A DNA stretch of 64,000 nt, from assembly GCF_012932915.1 (NCBI RefSeq), contig NZ_VCQU01000007.1, forward strand, positions 341,300 to 405,299, written 5' to 3'. Source of the DNA: Antrihabitans stalactiti. GTDB taxonomy: Bacteria; Actinomycetota; Actinomycetes; Mycobacteriales; Mycobacteriaceae. The notes beneath the pieces are model-generated. The model made no database searches. It was not told the origin of the DNA and saw nothing but the letters and a program-made list of their open reading frames with translations. The position numbers and the translations under genes were made by a program. Below, in pieces: positions 52,822 through 61,644 of this stretch; within the stretch, counting starts at the first letter, position 1, and each line of letters starts with the position of its first letter.

Positions 52822-53127
52822 CTACGCCGATGTCGGCAGATGAAAAGGTGGTCGACCTGTCCCTTCTAGCCGGTAGCGACCCCAAAAGTCGAGGTCCCCA
52901 ACTGTTGTAGATGACTCTCCGCAAGGCGTTTTCAACGTCGCCTTCGTGCGGCCACCTCGTAGAACTTCGCTTAACTGGGGGGCCGGCCGGGTCCGGCCGT
53001 ACCAGCGATATAGACCGTCGATCGGCTGGAAGAAGCCACGCAACTCGATATCTACGTCGAAATCGCGGCCGTCGATCGTCAGTCTGGCGGGTCCGATGTA
53101 GTCCGAGCGTTCATGCGAATCAGCCAC
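52822..53127 (-). CDS. DUF4873-type protein
   Basis: The 101-residue product (YIGPARLTIDGRDFDVDIELRGFFQPIDGLYRWYGRTRPAP ... WGRYRLEGTGRPPFHLP) fits the DUF4873 family, small beta-rich proteins found in mycobacteria and relatives, either alone or fused to the C-terminus of flavin monooxygenases. GTG 53127 has AAGGAAGG nine bases upstream. It is divergent from the AurF-like/monooxygenase operon, which fits a role with flavin monooxygenases; the actual function is unknown. Confidence 0.8.
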   Translation of the reverse strand: MADSHERSDYIGPARLTIDGRDFDVDIELRGFFQPIDGLYRWYGRTRPAPQLSEVLRGGRTKATLKTPCGESSTTVGDLDFWGRYRLEGTGRPPFHLPTSA

Positions 53128-53267
53128 GTTGTACTGCCTTCCTTAGGGTTTCGGGAGTTACGGTCCGGTCAGCCGACACCTTGGCGTCCAATCCGACCTC
53201 ATGAGATTGGGCGCGTCGGAAGCTCATCGGGACTTGACAACCGAGGCGCTTCCACACAAAGTTATAG

Positions 53268-53282
53268 CATACTGCGAGTAAC
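53268..53282. promoter_or_regulatory. ATACT-N3-AGTA element in the DUF4873/diiron promoter gap
   Basis: CATACT-GCG-AGTAA lies in the 281-base gap between the divergent DUF4873 and AurF-like genes. It shares its core with the perfect palindrome upstream of mmpL (36518-36534) and the CATACTG half-site upstream of PF10118 copy 2. Such a shared site suggests one regulator for these genes. Confidence 0.45.
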
Positions 53283-53408
53283 GGCTATTGTCGGAAAAGT
53301 ACCTCGCCGAAACGCAGTCGCAGCTGCCAAACGACAACTGCCCGCCATGCAGGCGGATGCGGGCAGCGATAGCTCGGAATACTCGAACTCTGCAAAGGAT
53401 GACGAAAG

Positions 53409-54380
53409 ATGACCAGTCACGAAGTTGCACTTCACGACGACCGAACGTCCGACGATCGCTTCGTGCGGGTAGCCGGGAGGAGGCCAGTAGACATACAGAA
53501 GTCCGCTGGTCGGCTGCTGAGATCGTCTGCAGAGAAGTCATACGATGCTGAAGTCGACGTCGACTGGGACAGCCCGTGGGCGCCAGACAAGAAATGGCTA
53601 CCCGAACATAGAACTTCGCTCTACGGAACAAAGATCTGGCAGCGACTCACTCCCGCACAACGAGTGGAGCTCGGTAAACATGAAATCGTCAGCATACTGA
53701 GCTTCGGTATATATGCTGAGAATTTCTTGAGTTCGGCACTGCTACGCACCGCTGCCAGAGGCGACCTCACCGACGATAAATCCCTCTACGCCTTGGCTGA
53801 GGTCGGCGACGAGTCGCGCCACTCGACCATGTTCGCTCGGCTGATCAATAAAACCGGTATCGCGCCGTACAAGCTCCCGATCGGGAGTCTAACCTTCGCG
53901 AAGATGCTTCACTTTATTCCCCTCGGACCGTCCGTGTCCGGCGCGACGTTGCTTATCGAGGAAATATTGGACCGGGGCCAGCGCGAAGCAATGAACGACG
54001 AAGAATTGCAACCGCATCTCAGACAGCTCATGAAAATTCACGTGCTCGAAGAAGCGCGACACATTACGTTTGCACGGATGGAACTCGTTGACGGGATGCA
54101 CCGACGTCGTAAGTTGACGCGCGCTTGGCACCGCGGAGCACTCGCGGTCATTGCCAATCTCGCTTATCCGATTCTGATCAATCCACGTGTATACCGGTCG
54201 ATAGGCGTACATCCGATGCGGGGCTTCATCGCGTGCCAATTCGGCCCCCACTACAGCGAGAATCTTCAGTTCATGTCCGAGCCGATGATCCGCTTCTTCC
54301 AAGAAGCGGGAATGCTCGACGGAAAGATCACCCGCTGGCTTTGGAGATTGAGCAGAAGCCTTCCCGACGACCTCGCGTGA
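53409..54380 (+). CDS. AurF-type non-heme diiron oxygenase
   Basis: The 323-residue protein carries the full ligand pattern of AurF (p-aminobenzoate N-oxygenase) diiron enzymes: E104 (YAENFL), E135-x2-H138 (EVGDESRHS), E184/E185 (LLIEEILD), and H211-x3-E215-x2-H218 (HVLEEARHIT), with the last spacing identical to that of AurF's His223/Glu227/His230. It should activate oxygen for N- or C-oxygenation. AAAGGATG lies before ATG 53409. It heads a row with a flavin monooxygenase, a dehydrogenase and a [2Fe-2S] reductase; the reductase is the likely electron donor. The substrate is unknown. Confidence 0.9.
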   Translation: MTSHEVALHDDRTSDDRFVRVAGRRPVDIQKSAGRLLRSSAEKSYDAEVDVDWDSPWAPDKKWLPEHRTSLYGTKIWQRLTPAQRVELGKHEIVSILSFGIYAENFLSSALLRTAARGDLTDDKSLYALAEVGDESRHSTMFARLINKTGIAPYKLPIGSLTFAKMLHFIPLGPSVSGATLLIEEILDRGQREAMNDEELQPHLRQLMKIHVLEEARHITFARMELVDGMHRRRKLTRAWHRGALAVIANLAYPILINPRVYRSIGVHPMRGFIACQFGPHYSENLQFMSEPMIRFFQEAGMLDGKITRWLWRLSRSLPDDLA

Positions 54381-54485
54381 CTGCAGCGCATCAGGTTTAT
54401 GATTGCCCCTCCTCGCGGAGTCGCTCGTCACGCGACTCCAAGACAAATGACCCCAATGACTGCAAACTCAACCTAGAGGATACAA

Positions 54486-56063
54486 ATGACGACACGCACA
54501 ACCAGGAAGTCGAAGCCCAGGTCGACAGGTGCCAAGATTCACCGCACCGACATACTGATAGTCGGCAGTGGATTCTCCGGACTAGGCATGGCGATGCAGC
54601 TTCGCAACGCTGGACTTGATGATTTCCTTATCATCGAAAAGGCATACGACATAGGCGGAACGTGGCGCGACAATGTATACCCCGGTTGCGCCTGCGATGT
54701 GCCGTCCTACATGTACTCGTATTCGTTCGAACCCAGATCCGACTGGAGCAAAGTATGGGCGGGGCAACAAGAGATCCAGGACTATCTCACCAGTCTGGCC
54801 AAGAAGTACGACTTGTACTCCCGCACCCACTTCGGCCGCGCTCTCGCCAGCGGCTATTGGGATGAGGCTGAATCGAGATGGCGGGTCACGACATCTGACG
54901 GAAGCGAGTATGTCACACGCTTCCTAATTTCCGGAATCGGCGCCCTCCACATACCGAACATTCCCGAAATCAAAGGTAAGGACACATTCAATGGGCAATC
55001 GTTTCATTCAGCACAATGGGATCACGAATGCTCGCTGGAGGGTAAGCGGGTAGCCGTGATCGGCACCGGCGCAAGCGCCATTCAGTTTGTGCCTAAGATA
55101 GCGCCGCTAGTCTCCGAATTGCAGCTATATCAGCGGACACCAGCATGGGTGCTTCCGCGCAGGAACTTCTCGGTCCCGGGTTCCCTCCAAAAGATATTCG
55201 CCCGCACACCCCTGCTACCGAGAATCCTTCGCTCGGCGATCTATTGGTCCGCGGAATCTCTGGCGATCGGGCTAAACGGGCACTCCAACCTGATGCGGCC
55301 AATCGAAAATATAGCGAAGCGGAACATCTCCCGTTCCATTGATGATCCCGCGCTACGTGAGCGTCTGACTCCCGACTATCGAATTGGCTGCAAACGAATC
55401 CTCGGATCGAATGACTACTATCCTGCTCTGAACTTGCCGTCGACGACCGTGATCACCGATGGAATCGCGGAAATAAACGAAGATCGTATCGTTTCTATGG
55501 ACGGCGAGGAGCGCGAGGTCGACGTAATCATCTATGCAACCGGATTCCACGTCACCGACGGATTCGACAGTCTTAAGTTGAAAGGTTCTACCGGCCTCGA
55601 GTTGGCAGCACATTGGAACAACAGCGGAATTAACACCCATCTGGGAATCGCAGCTGCTGGATTTCCGAACCTCTTCTTCCTACTCGGGCCGAATACGGGG
55701 CTAGGTCACAACTCAGTAGTTTTCATGATTGAATGCCAAATCAAATACGTGCTCCAAGCGATTCGGTTGACTTCCGAACACCAAGCCGACGCACTCACCG
55801 TGCGACAGTCTGTTCAAAATACCTTCAACAGCACGATCCAGCGCAAGCTGGCCAACGGAGTCTGGACTAACGGCGGCTGCACAAGTTGGTACCTCGATTC
55901 CAACGGTGTCAACCGGACAGTGTGGCCCGGCTTCACCTGGCAGTACTGGCTGCAGACTCGCAAGGTGTCCGAGTCCGACTTCGAATTTACCGGACGTCGA
56001 GAATCCAATACAACCAAGCTAGATACAGTAGGCGCCCACATGGCAGAAAAGGCGAAGTCATGA
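54486..56063 (+). CDS. Flavin-containing Baeyer-Villiger-type monooxygenase (MymA/EthA-like)
   Basis: The 525-residue FAD/NADPH enzyme has GSGFSG (27-32), GTGASA (193-198) and the Baeyer-Villiger fingerprint F168-x-G-x3-H-x3-W178 (FNGQSFHSAQW), plus IYATGFHV. The layout resembles mycobacterial MymA and EthA, and the following short-chain dehydrogenase matches the mymA operon order. GAGG precedes ATG 54486. Its stop overlaps the dehydrogenase start (ATGA). It differs throughout from the monooxygenase at 48132 and is not a recent copy. Codon use is more AT-rich than in the first half of the window. Confidence 0.94.
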   Translation: MTTRTTRKSKPRSTGAKIHRTDILIVGSGFSGLGMAMQLRNAGLDDFLIIEKAYDIGGTWRDNVYPGCACDVPSYMYSYSFEPRSDWSKVWAGQQEIQDYLTSLAKKYDLYSRTHFGRALASGYWDEAESRWRVTTSDGSEYVTRFLISGIGALHIPNIPEIKGKDTFNGQSFHSAQWDHECSLEGKRVAVIGTGASAIQFVPKIAPLVSELQLYQRTPAWVLPRRNFSVPGSLQKIFARTPLLPRILRSAIYWSAESLAIGLNGHSNLMRPIENIAKRNISRSIDDPALRERLTPDYRIGCKRILGSNDYYPALNLPSTTVITDGIAEINEDRIVSMDGEEREVDVIIYATGFHVTDGFDSLKLKGSTGLELAAHWNNSGINTHLGIAAAGFPNLFFLLGPNTGLGHNSVVFMIECQIKYVLQAIRLTSEHQADALTVRQSVQNTFNSTIQRKLANGVWTNGGCTSWYLDSNGVNRTVWPGFTWQYWLQTRKVSESDFEFTGRRESNTTKLDTVGAHMAEKAKS

Positions 56064-56920
56064 GGACATTTTCGAATAAAGTCGTAGCGATCACGGGAGC
56101 GGGATCAGGAATCGGGCGCGCCCTCGCGCTGCAGCTTGCTGCAGAAGGCTCCCGATTGGCGTTGTCCGACGTCAACATCGACGGAGTTTCCGAGACGGCC
56201 GCGCAATGCCAATCAGTGGGCTCTCTTGCTCGAGCCTACAAGCTCGACGTCGCCGACCGAGAAGCGTTCAAGGACCATTGCTCGGCGGTAATCGAGGACT
56301 TCGGCTCCGTCAACATGTTGGTCAACAACGCCGGCGTGGCTCTGGGCGCCGACGTCCTCGACATGAATTGGGAAGACTTCGACTGGCTGATGGGAATCAA
56401 CTTCTGGGGTGTCGCGAACGGGACGAAGCTGTTCCTCCCTAAACTCATCGAATCGGGCGACGGCCACGTTGTGAATGTTTCCAGTGTATTCGGGCTCATG
56501 GCGATTCCTAGTCAAAGTGCCTATAACGCAGCCAAGTTTGCGGTCCGAGGGTTCACCGAAGCCCTTCGACAAGAAATGAGAATTGGCCGCCACCCGGTGG
56601 GCGTGACGTGTGTGCACCCAGGTGGCATAAAAACAAACATAGCGCGGAATGCTCGCGGCGTTGAGGCCATTGGAGACCTTGGGAAGATGGTCGAGCATTT
56701 CGACCGAATAGCTTTGACAACACCGGAGCGAGCAGCGAGCGCGATCCTGAAGGGAGTGCGTCACAATAAGCCTCGCGTGCTGATTGGACCAGACGCTCGG
56801 GGATTCGATGTGATCACTCGGGTGGTTGGGCCACGCTATCAGGATATAAATGCGCCATTGGCCCGCCTGGGCTACGCGATCGGGCGGAAGTCGGGTTTGC
56901 TGCGTAGCGAGACGCCGTAG
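56060..56920 (+). CDS. Short-chain dehydrogenase/reductase (SadH-like)
   Basis: The 286-residue classical SDR has the NAD(P) motif TGAGSGIG (12-19), NNAG (89-92), the catalytic Ser in VSSVFG (141-142) and Tyr155-x3-Lys159 (SAYNAAKFAV). ATG 56060 overlaps the monooxygenase stop (ATGA), so the start is fixed and the two are translated together. It would oxidise an alcohol to the ketone used by the monooxygenase, or the reverse. A C-terminal extension (LGYAIGRKSGLLRSETP) resembles that of mycobacterial SadH-type proteins. Confidence 0.92.
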   Translation: MRTFSNKVVAITGAGSGIGRALALQLAAEGSRLALSDVNIDGVSETAAQCQSVGSLARAYKLDVADREAFKDHCSAVIEDFGSVNMLVNNAGVALGADVLDMNWEDFDWLMGINFWGVANGTKLFLPKLIESGDGHVVNVSSVFGLMAIPSQSAYNAAKFAVRGFTEALRQEMRIGRHPVGVTCVHPGGIKTNIARNARGVEAIGDLGKMVEHFDRIALTTPERAASAILKGVRHNKPRVLIGPDARGFDVITRVVGPRYQDINAPLARLGYAIGRKSGLLRSETP

Positions 56921-56981
56921 CTTTTTCGCTCGCAGCCTGAGTTGTTGAACTATTTGTCATAAATCACGAAGGATCTGTACC

Positions 56982-58022
56982 TTGACTTCATTGAGCCCTG
57001 GGCTGGAACTCCGCGTTGCTGAGGTTTTCCAGGAGAGCCCACAGGCGATATCCATCGTCTTCGACGTCCCGGATTCGGGCGTCGAGCATTTCCAGTATCT
57101 ACCTGGCCAGTTTCTAACGCTCCGTGTTCCGAGCGAGAGGGATGGATCTGTTGCACGTTGCTATTCGTTGTCGAGTTCTCCGCACACCGAAGATACCCTT
57201 GCGGTCACGGTTAAACGGACCGAAGGAGGATACGCCTCCAACTGGTTGTGCGACAACATCGAATCGGGAATGATTTTAGCAGTACTTCCCCCTGCCGGCC
57301 ACTTCACTCCAAGGGACCTCGATCGAGACATGGTGTTGTTCGCTGCCGGCAGCGGTATCACTCCTATCATGTCCATTATCAAATCCGCACTGGCCGAGGG
57401 CTCGGGCCATATCACTCTGTTCTATGCGAATCAGGACTCCGAGAATGTGATCTTCGGTCCAGACCTAGCCCACTACGCAAAGCAATATTCGGAACGCCTC
57501 GACATTCAGAGCTGGCTCGAGAGCGAGCAAGGTTTGCCGACCGCAGATGTCGTGAAATACCTGTGTTCGGCGCACCGAAATTCTGAATTCTTCGTCTGTG
57601 GCCCTCCGCCATTCATGGATCTAGTCGTTAGATCTGCGGAAAGCGTGAACGTCACCCACGACAGAATACACCGCGAGGTTTTTCAATCGCTGCATGGTAA
57701 TCCCTTCGAGGTGAAGGAACGCGCCAAATCCGCCTCGGCCGAAGACAGCGCACAAGCGATCGTCTATCTGAACGGCGAGAAGATCGAGATCGCGTGGCCA
57801 AGAGATCTCGGGCTGCTGGACGCGCTATTGAACGAGGACTACTCACCACCGTACTCATGCAAAGAGGGGAGTTGCGGCGCGTGCGTGTGCAGACTGCTGC
57901 AGGGGGATGTGGCCATGTTGGCGAACGATATCCTCGTCGCTGCCGACATCGCGGAAGGCGAGCGCCTAGCATGTCAGGCACTCCCTTTGACCGATGAGGT
58001 TACCGTCACCTTCGACATCTGA
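56982..58022 (+). CDS. Flavin/[2Fe-2S] oxidoreductase (KshB/PaaE-type)
   Basis: The 346-residue electron-transfer protein has an N-terminal FAD barrel (RCYSLSSSP, the R-x-Y-S motif), an NAD(P) domain (LFAAGSGITPIMSIIKSAL, then FFVCGPPPFMD) and a C-terminal plant-type [2Fe-2S] domain (YSCKEGSCGACVCRLLQGDV ... RLACQALP with four Cys). It passes electrons from NAD(P)H to an oxygenase. The TTG start at 56982 has AAGGA upstream. In this row its natural partner is the AurF-like diiron enzyme; it could also serve the Rieske oxygenase at 22210. It lies 61 bases after the dehydrogenase gene. Confidence 0.93.
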   Translation: MTSLSPGLELRVAEVFQESPQAISIVFDVPDSGVEHFQYLPGQFLTLRVPSERDGSVARCYSLSSSPHTEDTLAVTVKRTEGGYASNWLCDNIESGMILAVLPPAGHFTPRDLDRDMVLFAAGSGITPIMSIIKSALAEGSGHITLFYANQDSENVIFGPDLAHYAKQYSERLDIQSWLESEQGLPTADVVKYLCSAHRNSEFFVCGPPPFMDLVVRSAESVNVTHDRIHREVFQSLHGNPFEVKERAKSASAEDSAQAIVYLNGEKIEIAWPRDLGLLDALLNEDYSPPYSCKEGSCGACVCRLLQGDVAMLANDILVAADIAEGERLACQALPLTDEVTVTFDI

Positions 58023-58172
58023 CCACAACCTCGAAATCGCTTCGCTCGTGGTCGCTGTCCCTTTTCGACAACTAGCGGGGGGAGACATCCGTGCGCGCCT
58101 CCGCGAGAAATCGGAGTGTCATGTAGTCTCGGCACGTTAGACGCGGGCGTAGCATCAACAGTCGGAGACGGT

Positions 58173-58907
58173 GTGGTCAAAAGGGTTGACGCACGTTCAT
58201 CTCGTTGGGTCGATCACCGCGCGGCGGTACGTGCGGACATAGTCGAGGCGGCTTTTCGCGCTTTCGACAAGAATGGCCCAGACGCACACATGGATGACAT
58301 CGCCAAAGAAGCTGGTGCTACAAAAACCAAGTTATACAGACACTTCAACGATAAGCGCGATCTGCATGATGCTGTCGCTCGCCGTGTCAAGGACTTGCTC
58401 TGGGAGGGCGTTCTTGGAAGCATCAATTTCGAGTCGGACTCTATCGACGACATTCTTCACACGGCGGTTAGTCAGTACGCGCATTTGGTAGATCAGCATC
58501 CGAACGTATTTCGCTACCTGATGCGTAGCCATTTCTCCGACCGTTCTGGAGGTCCCGACCCTGCTCTGGATGACACCCAGCAACTTGCGACGCTGATCTC
58601 CGATCACTTCGCATCGGCACTGCAAAGTTCGGGAGTGAGCACCAAAGGGATCGACATGACTGTTCGTTCGATTGTCGGCGCCGGTCTCTCGGCCACCGAC
58701 TGGTGGATCGAGTCTCAGTTCAGTCGCAGCCGAGCCTTGTCTTTAGACGATTTCATCGGTCAGCTCAGCGTAATTATTTGGGGTATCATCGACGCCACCA
58801 GCCGTTCGCGAAACGTCGAGTTCAGGCGCCATTTGCCCCTAGATTCGTCTAATGTTCGCGTCATAGACGAAACTCGATCCAGTGCGGAACAGCCGGTGAT
58901 CAAATGA
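58173..58907 (+). CDS. TetR-family transcriptional regulator
   Basis: The 244-residue product has a TetR helix-turn-helix (RADIVEAAFRAFDKNGPDAHMDDIAKEAGATKTKLYRHFNDKRDLHDAV) and a helical ligand domain. GTG 58173 is chosen because GGAG lies six bases upstream; the frame is open to GTG 58116. It follows the reductase on the same strand after 150 bases, so it may be the last gene of the oxygenase row or a separate unit. Together with the TetR gene at 51670 it brackets the row. Confidence 0.9.
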   Translation: MVKRVDARSSRWVDHRAAVRADIVEAAFRAFDKNGPDAHMDDIAKEAGATKTKLYRHFNDKRDLHDAVARRVKDLLWEGVLGSINFESDSIDDILHTAVSQYAHLVDQHPNVFRYLMRSHFSDRSGGPDPALDDTQQLATLISDHFASALQSSGVSTKGIDMTVRSIVGAGLSATDWWIESQFSRSRALSLDDFIGQLSVIIWGIIDATSRSRNVEFRRHLPLDSSNVRVIDETRSSAEQPVIK

Positions 58908-59370
58908 TTGCATCAAATGCTTTCTCTCGGGCACCGGCAAGGTCATTAGGTTCGTTCTATGTCGAGACGGCGCCCTTAGTCGGTGCGGCGTCGTAACTAT
59001 TGCCTCCGGCGTTTTCACCAGTTGCATGGTGCACCAGTTGCCTGCGGCGTTGCACCCGTGCGGTTCGTCGCGGTCCGGCACCGACGAGCACGTCTCCGCT
59101 TCCGGACCGGGCGCAGAATTGTTCTTCACAAGAGGTTTTCGGGTACGAACCGGTTACCAACGTGGCAGGTCGCAGTAGAGGTGTTGTTCGGCTTCGACCC
59201 TTTCGAAGGCTCCCCGAGGGTGGTCAACTCGCGTCACTAGCCAGGTATCGGAAGTTCGGCACGCGGTTCAGTTTCTATCTGAGTCTGCGGCGCGTTGCGC
59301 AGCCTCTCCCCCGTCCACGCCTATGTCGATCCACGCCAAAACAGACCGGCCGCAAACTGGGTCTTCAGAT
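58908..59370. other. Stretch without a supported gene
   Basis: The bases between the TetR gene and the first mobile-element remnant contain no recognisable protein. Frames on the minus strand (59160-58957 and 59129-58839) lack domains. This may be decayed insertion-sequence DNA. Confidence 0.4.
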
Positions 59371-59630
59371 TTAGCAGGGGCGTAAGTGCCTGGCCCTGGA
59401 TGGCGCTCGCCGTGATAGGCGGGTGCAGGCCCACCGTACCCGGCGACGTTGATTGTCCGGTGTTCTGAACCCGAACGCGATTCGACCGACGTGTTTGACG
59501 ATGCGGTTGTAGCCCTCGCTGCGTGCGTTGGACAGTCCAGTCTCGATCGCGAGGATCATCGGTTCCTGCCACGTTTCGATGGTTTCGGCGAGTTTGTGAA
59601 TCTCGGGCACCGAGCAGGCGGGAGCAATGA
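59371..59630 (-). pseudogene. ISL3-family transposase C-terminal remnant
   Basis: The minus-strand frame reads SVPEIHKLAETIETWQEPM, then GLSNARSEGYNRIVKHVGRIAFGFRTPDNQRRRVRW, which matches the end of ISL3 transposases (typical '..NA..EG.N...K...R.A.GFRN..N...R'). The similarity starts right at the left inverted repeat of the IS256-type element and the rest of the gene is missing. Confidence 0.8.
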
Positions 59631-61086
59631 TCAATACCTGTGGATGAGGGTTTTGGGAGGGGCGCACCTTCCCGGAGGATGATCTTCACGGAATCAGGTA
59701 TTCGATCAAGACCAGCGTTGGCGCGCTGGTTGGGAAGGTACGCCCTTGCTCAAGGTAGTTCACGCCACCGATTCATCCAACGCGGACGGCGACGTGCCCG
59801 TGCGGTCGTTGCTCGACGAGATCGTTCGCGACGGCGCCCGGCAGATGCTCGCGGCGGCGTTGCAGGCCGAGGTCGCCGCTTACATCGACCAGTTCGCCGA
59901 TCAGGTCGACGAGAACGGCCACCGCCTGGTGGTTCGAAACGGCTCCCACCACCAACGCGACGTACTGACCGCGGCCGGTGCCGTGACGGTGCAGGCGCCG
60001 CGAGTCAACGACAAGCGTGTCGATCCGGATTCCGGTGAGCGGCAACGCTTTGCCTCGGCGATCCTGCCGGCGTGGACACGGAAGTCCCCGCAGATGAACG
60101 AGGTGCTGCCGCTGCTGTACCTGCACGGGCTGTCCACCAGCGACTTCGGGCCCGCGTTGGAACAGTTCCTCGGCTCCGGTGCCGGGCTGTCGGCCGCCTC
60201 GATCACTCGGCTGACCGCGCAGTGGCAGGACGAGGCGAAGGCATTCGGAGAGCGCGACCTGTCCGGTACCGATTTCGTCTACCTCTGGGTCGACGGCATC
60301 CACCTCAAAGTTCGGCTGGAGCAAGAGAAGCTCTGCCTGCTGGTGATGATCGGGGTTCGAGCCGACGGCCGCAAAGAGGTGGTCGCGTTGACCGACGGGT
60401 ACCGGGAATCGACCGAATCGTGGGCCGACCTGCTGCGCAGCTGCCGACGCCGCGGCATGACCGCACCGGTGTTGGCGGTCGGCGACGGCGCGCTCGGGTT
60501 CTGGAAGGCTCTGCGGGAGGTGTTCCCGCAGACCCGGGAGCAGCGCTGCTGGTTCCACAAACAGGCAAATGTGCTTGCCGCGCTGCCGAAGTCGGCGCAT
60601 CCCGGCGCGTTGGCGGCGATGAAGGAGATCTACAACGCCGAGGACATCGACAAGGCCCAGGTCGCCATCAAAGCGTTCGCGGTCGACTACCAGGCGAAGT
60701 ATCCGAAAGCGGTCGCGAAGATCACCGACGACGCCGACGTGCTGCTCGAGTTCTACAAGTATCCAGCCGAGCATTGGGTGCATCTGCGCACCACGAACCC
60801 GATCGAATCCACCTTCGCCACAGTACGCTTGCGGACCAAGGTCACCAAGAGTCCCGGTTCACGGGCGGCGGGAATCGCCATGTCCTACAAGCTGATCGAT
60901 GCCGCGCAACTTCGCTGGCGGGCGGTCAACGCACCCCACCTGGTTGCGCTGGTCCGTACCGGCGCGGTGTTCCACAAGGGCAAGCTGCTCGAACGCCCGA
61001 CCGATATCACGCCCGAAGCGTCAACAACCGAGCCGGAAACCGCCGAATCGGAGGTCGCCTGAAAGTTCCCGATCCACAGGTATTGA
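59631..61086 (+). mobile_element. IS256-family insertion sequence
   Basis: A perfect 15-base terminal inverted repeat, TCAATACCTGTGGAT at 59631-59645 and its complement at 61072-61086, brackets one transposase gene. The element length of about 1.46 kb is normal for IS256. No 8-base target duplication is seen at the ends as drawn (the flanks read AGCAATGA and CAATATCT), and the two flanks belong to different insertion sequences. Confidence 0.88.
59746..61062 (+). CDS. IS256-family (mutator-type) transposase
   Basis: The 438-residue transposase matches the IS256/MULE group: an N-terminal DNA-binding part (QAEVAAYIDQFADQVDENGHRLVVRNGSHHQRDVLTAAGAVTVQAPRV), then the DDE domain with DG in FVYLWVDGIHLKVR, VGDGALGFWKAL for the second Asp, the family's CWFHKQANVLAALPK, and TTNPIESTFATVRLRTK with the catalytic Glu. 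The TTG start at 59746 has GGGAAGG upstream. It appears intact, so the element may still move. Confidence 0.94.
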   Translation: MLKVVHATDSSNADGDVPVRSLLDEIVRDGARQMLAAALQAEVAAYIDQFADQVDENGHRLVVRNGSHHQRDVLTAAGAVTVQAPRVNDKRVDPDSGERQRFASAILPAWTRKSPQMNEVLPLLYLHGLSTSDFGPALEQFLGSGAGLSAASITRLTAQWQDEAKAFGERDLSGTDFVYLWVDGIHLKVRLEQEKLCLLVMIGVRADGRKEVVALTDGYRESTESWADLLRSCRRRGMTAPVLAVGDGALGFWKALREVFPQTREQRCWFHKQANVLAALPKSAHPGALAAMKEIYNAEDIDKAQVAIKAFAVDYQAKYPKAVAKITDDADVLLEFYKYPAEHWVHLRTTNPIESTFATVRLRTKVTKSPGSRAAGIAMSYKLIDAAQLRWRAVNAPHLVALVRTGAVFHKGKLLERPTDITPEASTTEPETAESEVA

Positions 61087-61089
61087 CAA

Positions 61090-61278
61090 TATCTCGCGGG
61101 GCTTGGGCGTATTCGTCGATGATCTTGTTTCGGTACTCGTTGGTGAACGTCCGGCGGGTCGGTTTCGCGGCGGGATCAACCGCCTGGACAGACGAGGTCG
61201 TTGTGGTCGGGCTGCTCATGGGATGTCGCTCCAGTCATGCCCTCAAAGACAGGTTCTCGGGAAGGTCCGAGTGTCTCA
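61090..61278 (-). pseudogene. IS3-family element, 5' end with truncated orfA
   Basis: From ATG 61219 the minus strand encodes MSSPTTTTSSVQAVDPAAKP followed by TRRTFTNEYRNKIIDEYAQAPR, the helix-turn-helix start of an IS3 orfA; it is then cut off by the right end of the IS256 element. The outer end of the IS3 element reads TGAGACA inward (complement at 61272-61278), the same as the 3' end found at 63015-63021. Confidence 0.78.
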
Positions 61279-61582
61279 CCTAAGCCTGCCAGAGAGGGCA
61301 CCGAGATGGGCCGAGTGCTTCCCTGGGCTGTGCCACGTCGTTATTAGGTCCTATCGGTACTGTTACTGCATCCGTTCTGGATCCGGTTCGTATCGCGGTC
61401 AGCACGCGATCAGTTAAGTCGAATAGTGTTGTTCTACACCTTATTTCGCATGAATTTGGTCAGAATAAAGAGGCGAGAAGGGCGGCTCGTGGGGTTGTGC
61501 ACGCTCAGGTTTACCGAGATGTGATCGCGCAAATTGCGATACATGTAGTAGCGTATACTGGCAGGCTATACCTGCATGAATC

Positions 61583-61605
61583 GCAGAGGGTGACCTGCCC
61601 TCTGC
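61583..61605. promoter_or_regulatory. Perfect 8-base-arm palindrome upstream of PF10118 copy 3
   Basis: GCAGAGGG (61583-61590) and CCCTCTGC (61598-61605) flank TGACCTG. The 23-base site lies about 150 bases before the gene and is not present upstream of copy 1. It could be an operator. Confidence 0.55.
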
Positions 61606-61644
61606 TGCGCAAAGTACAAGCACGGAGCATGGGTGCTCGAAGGG

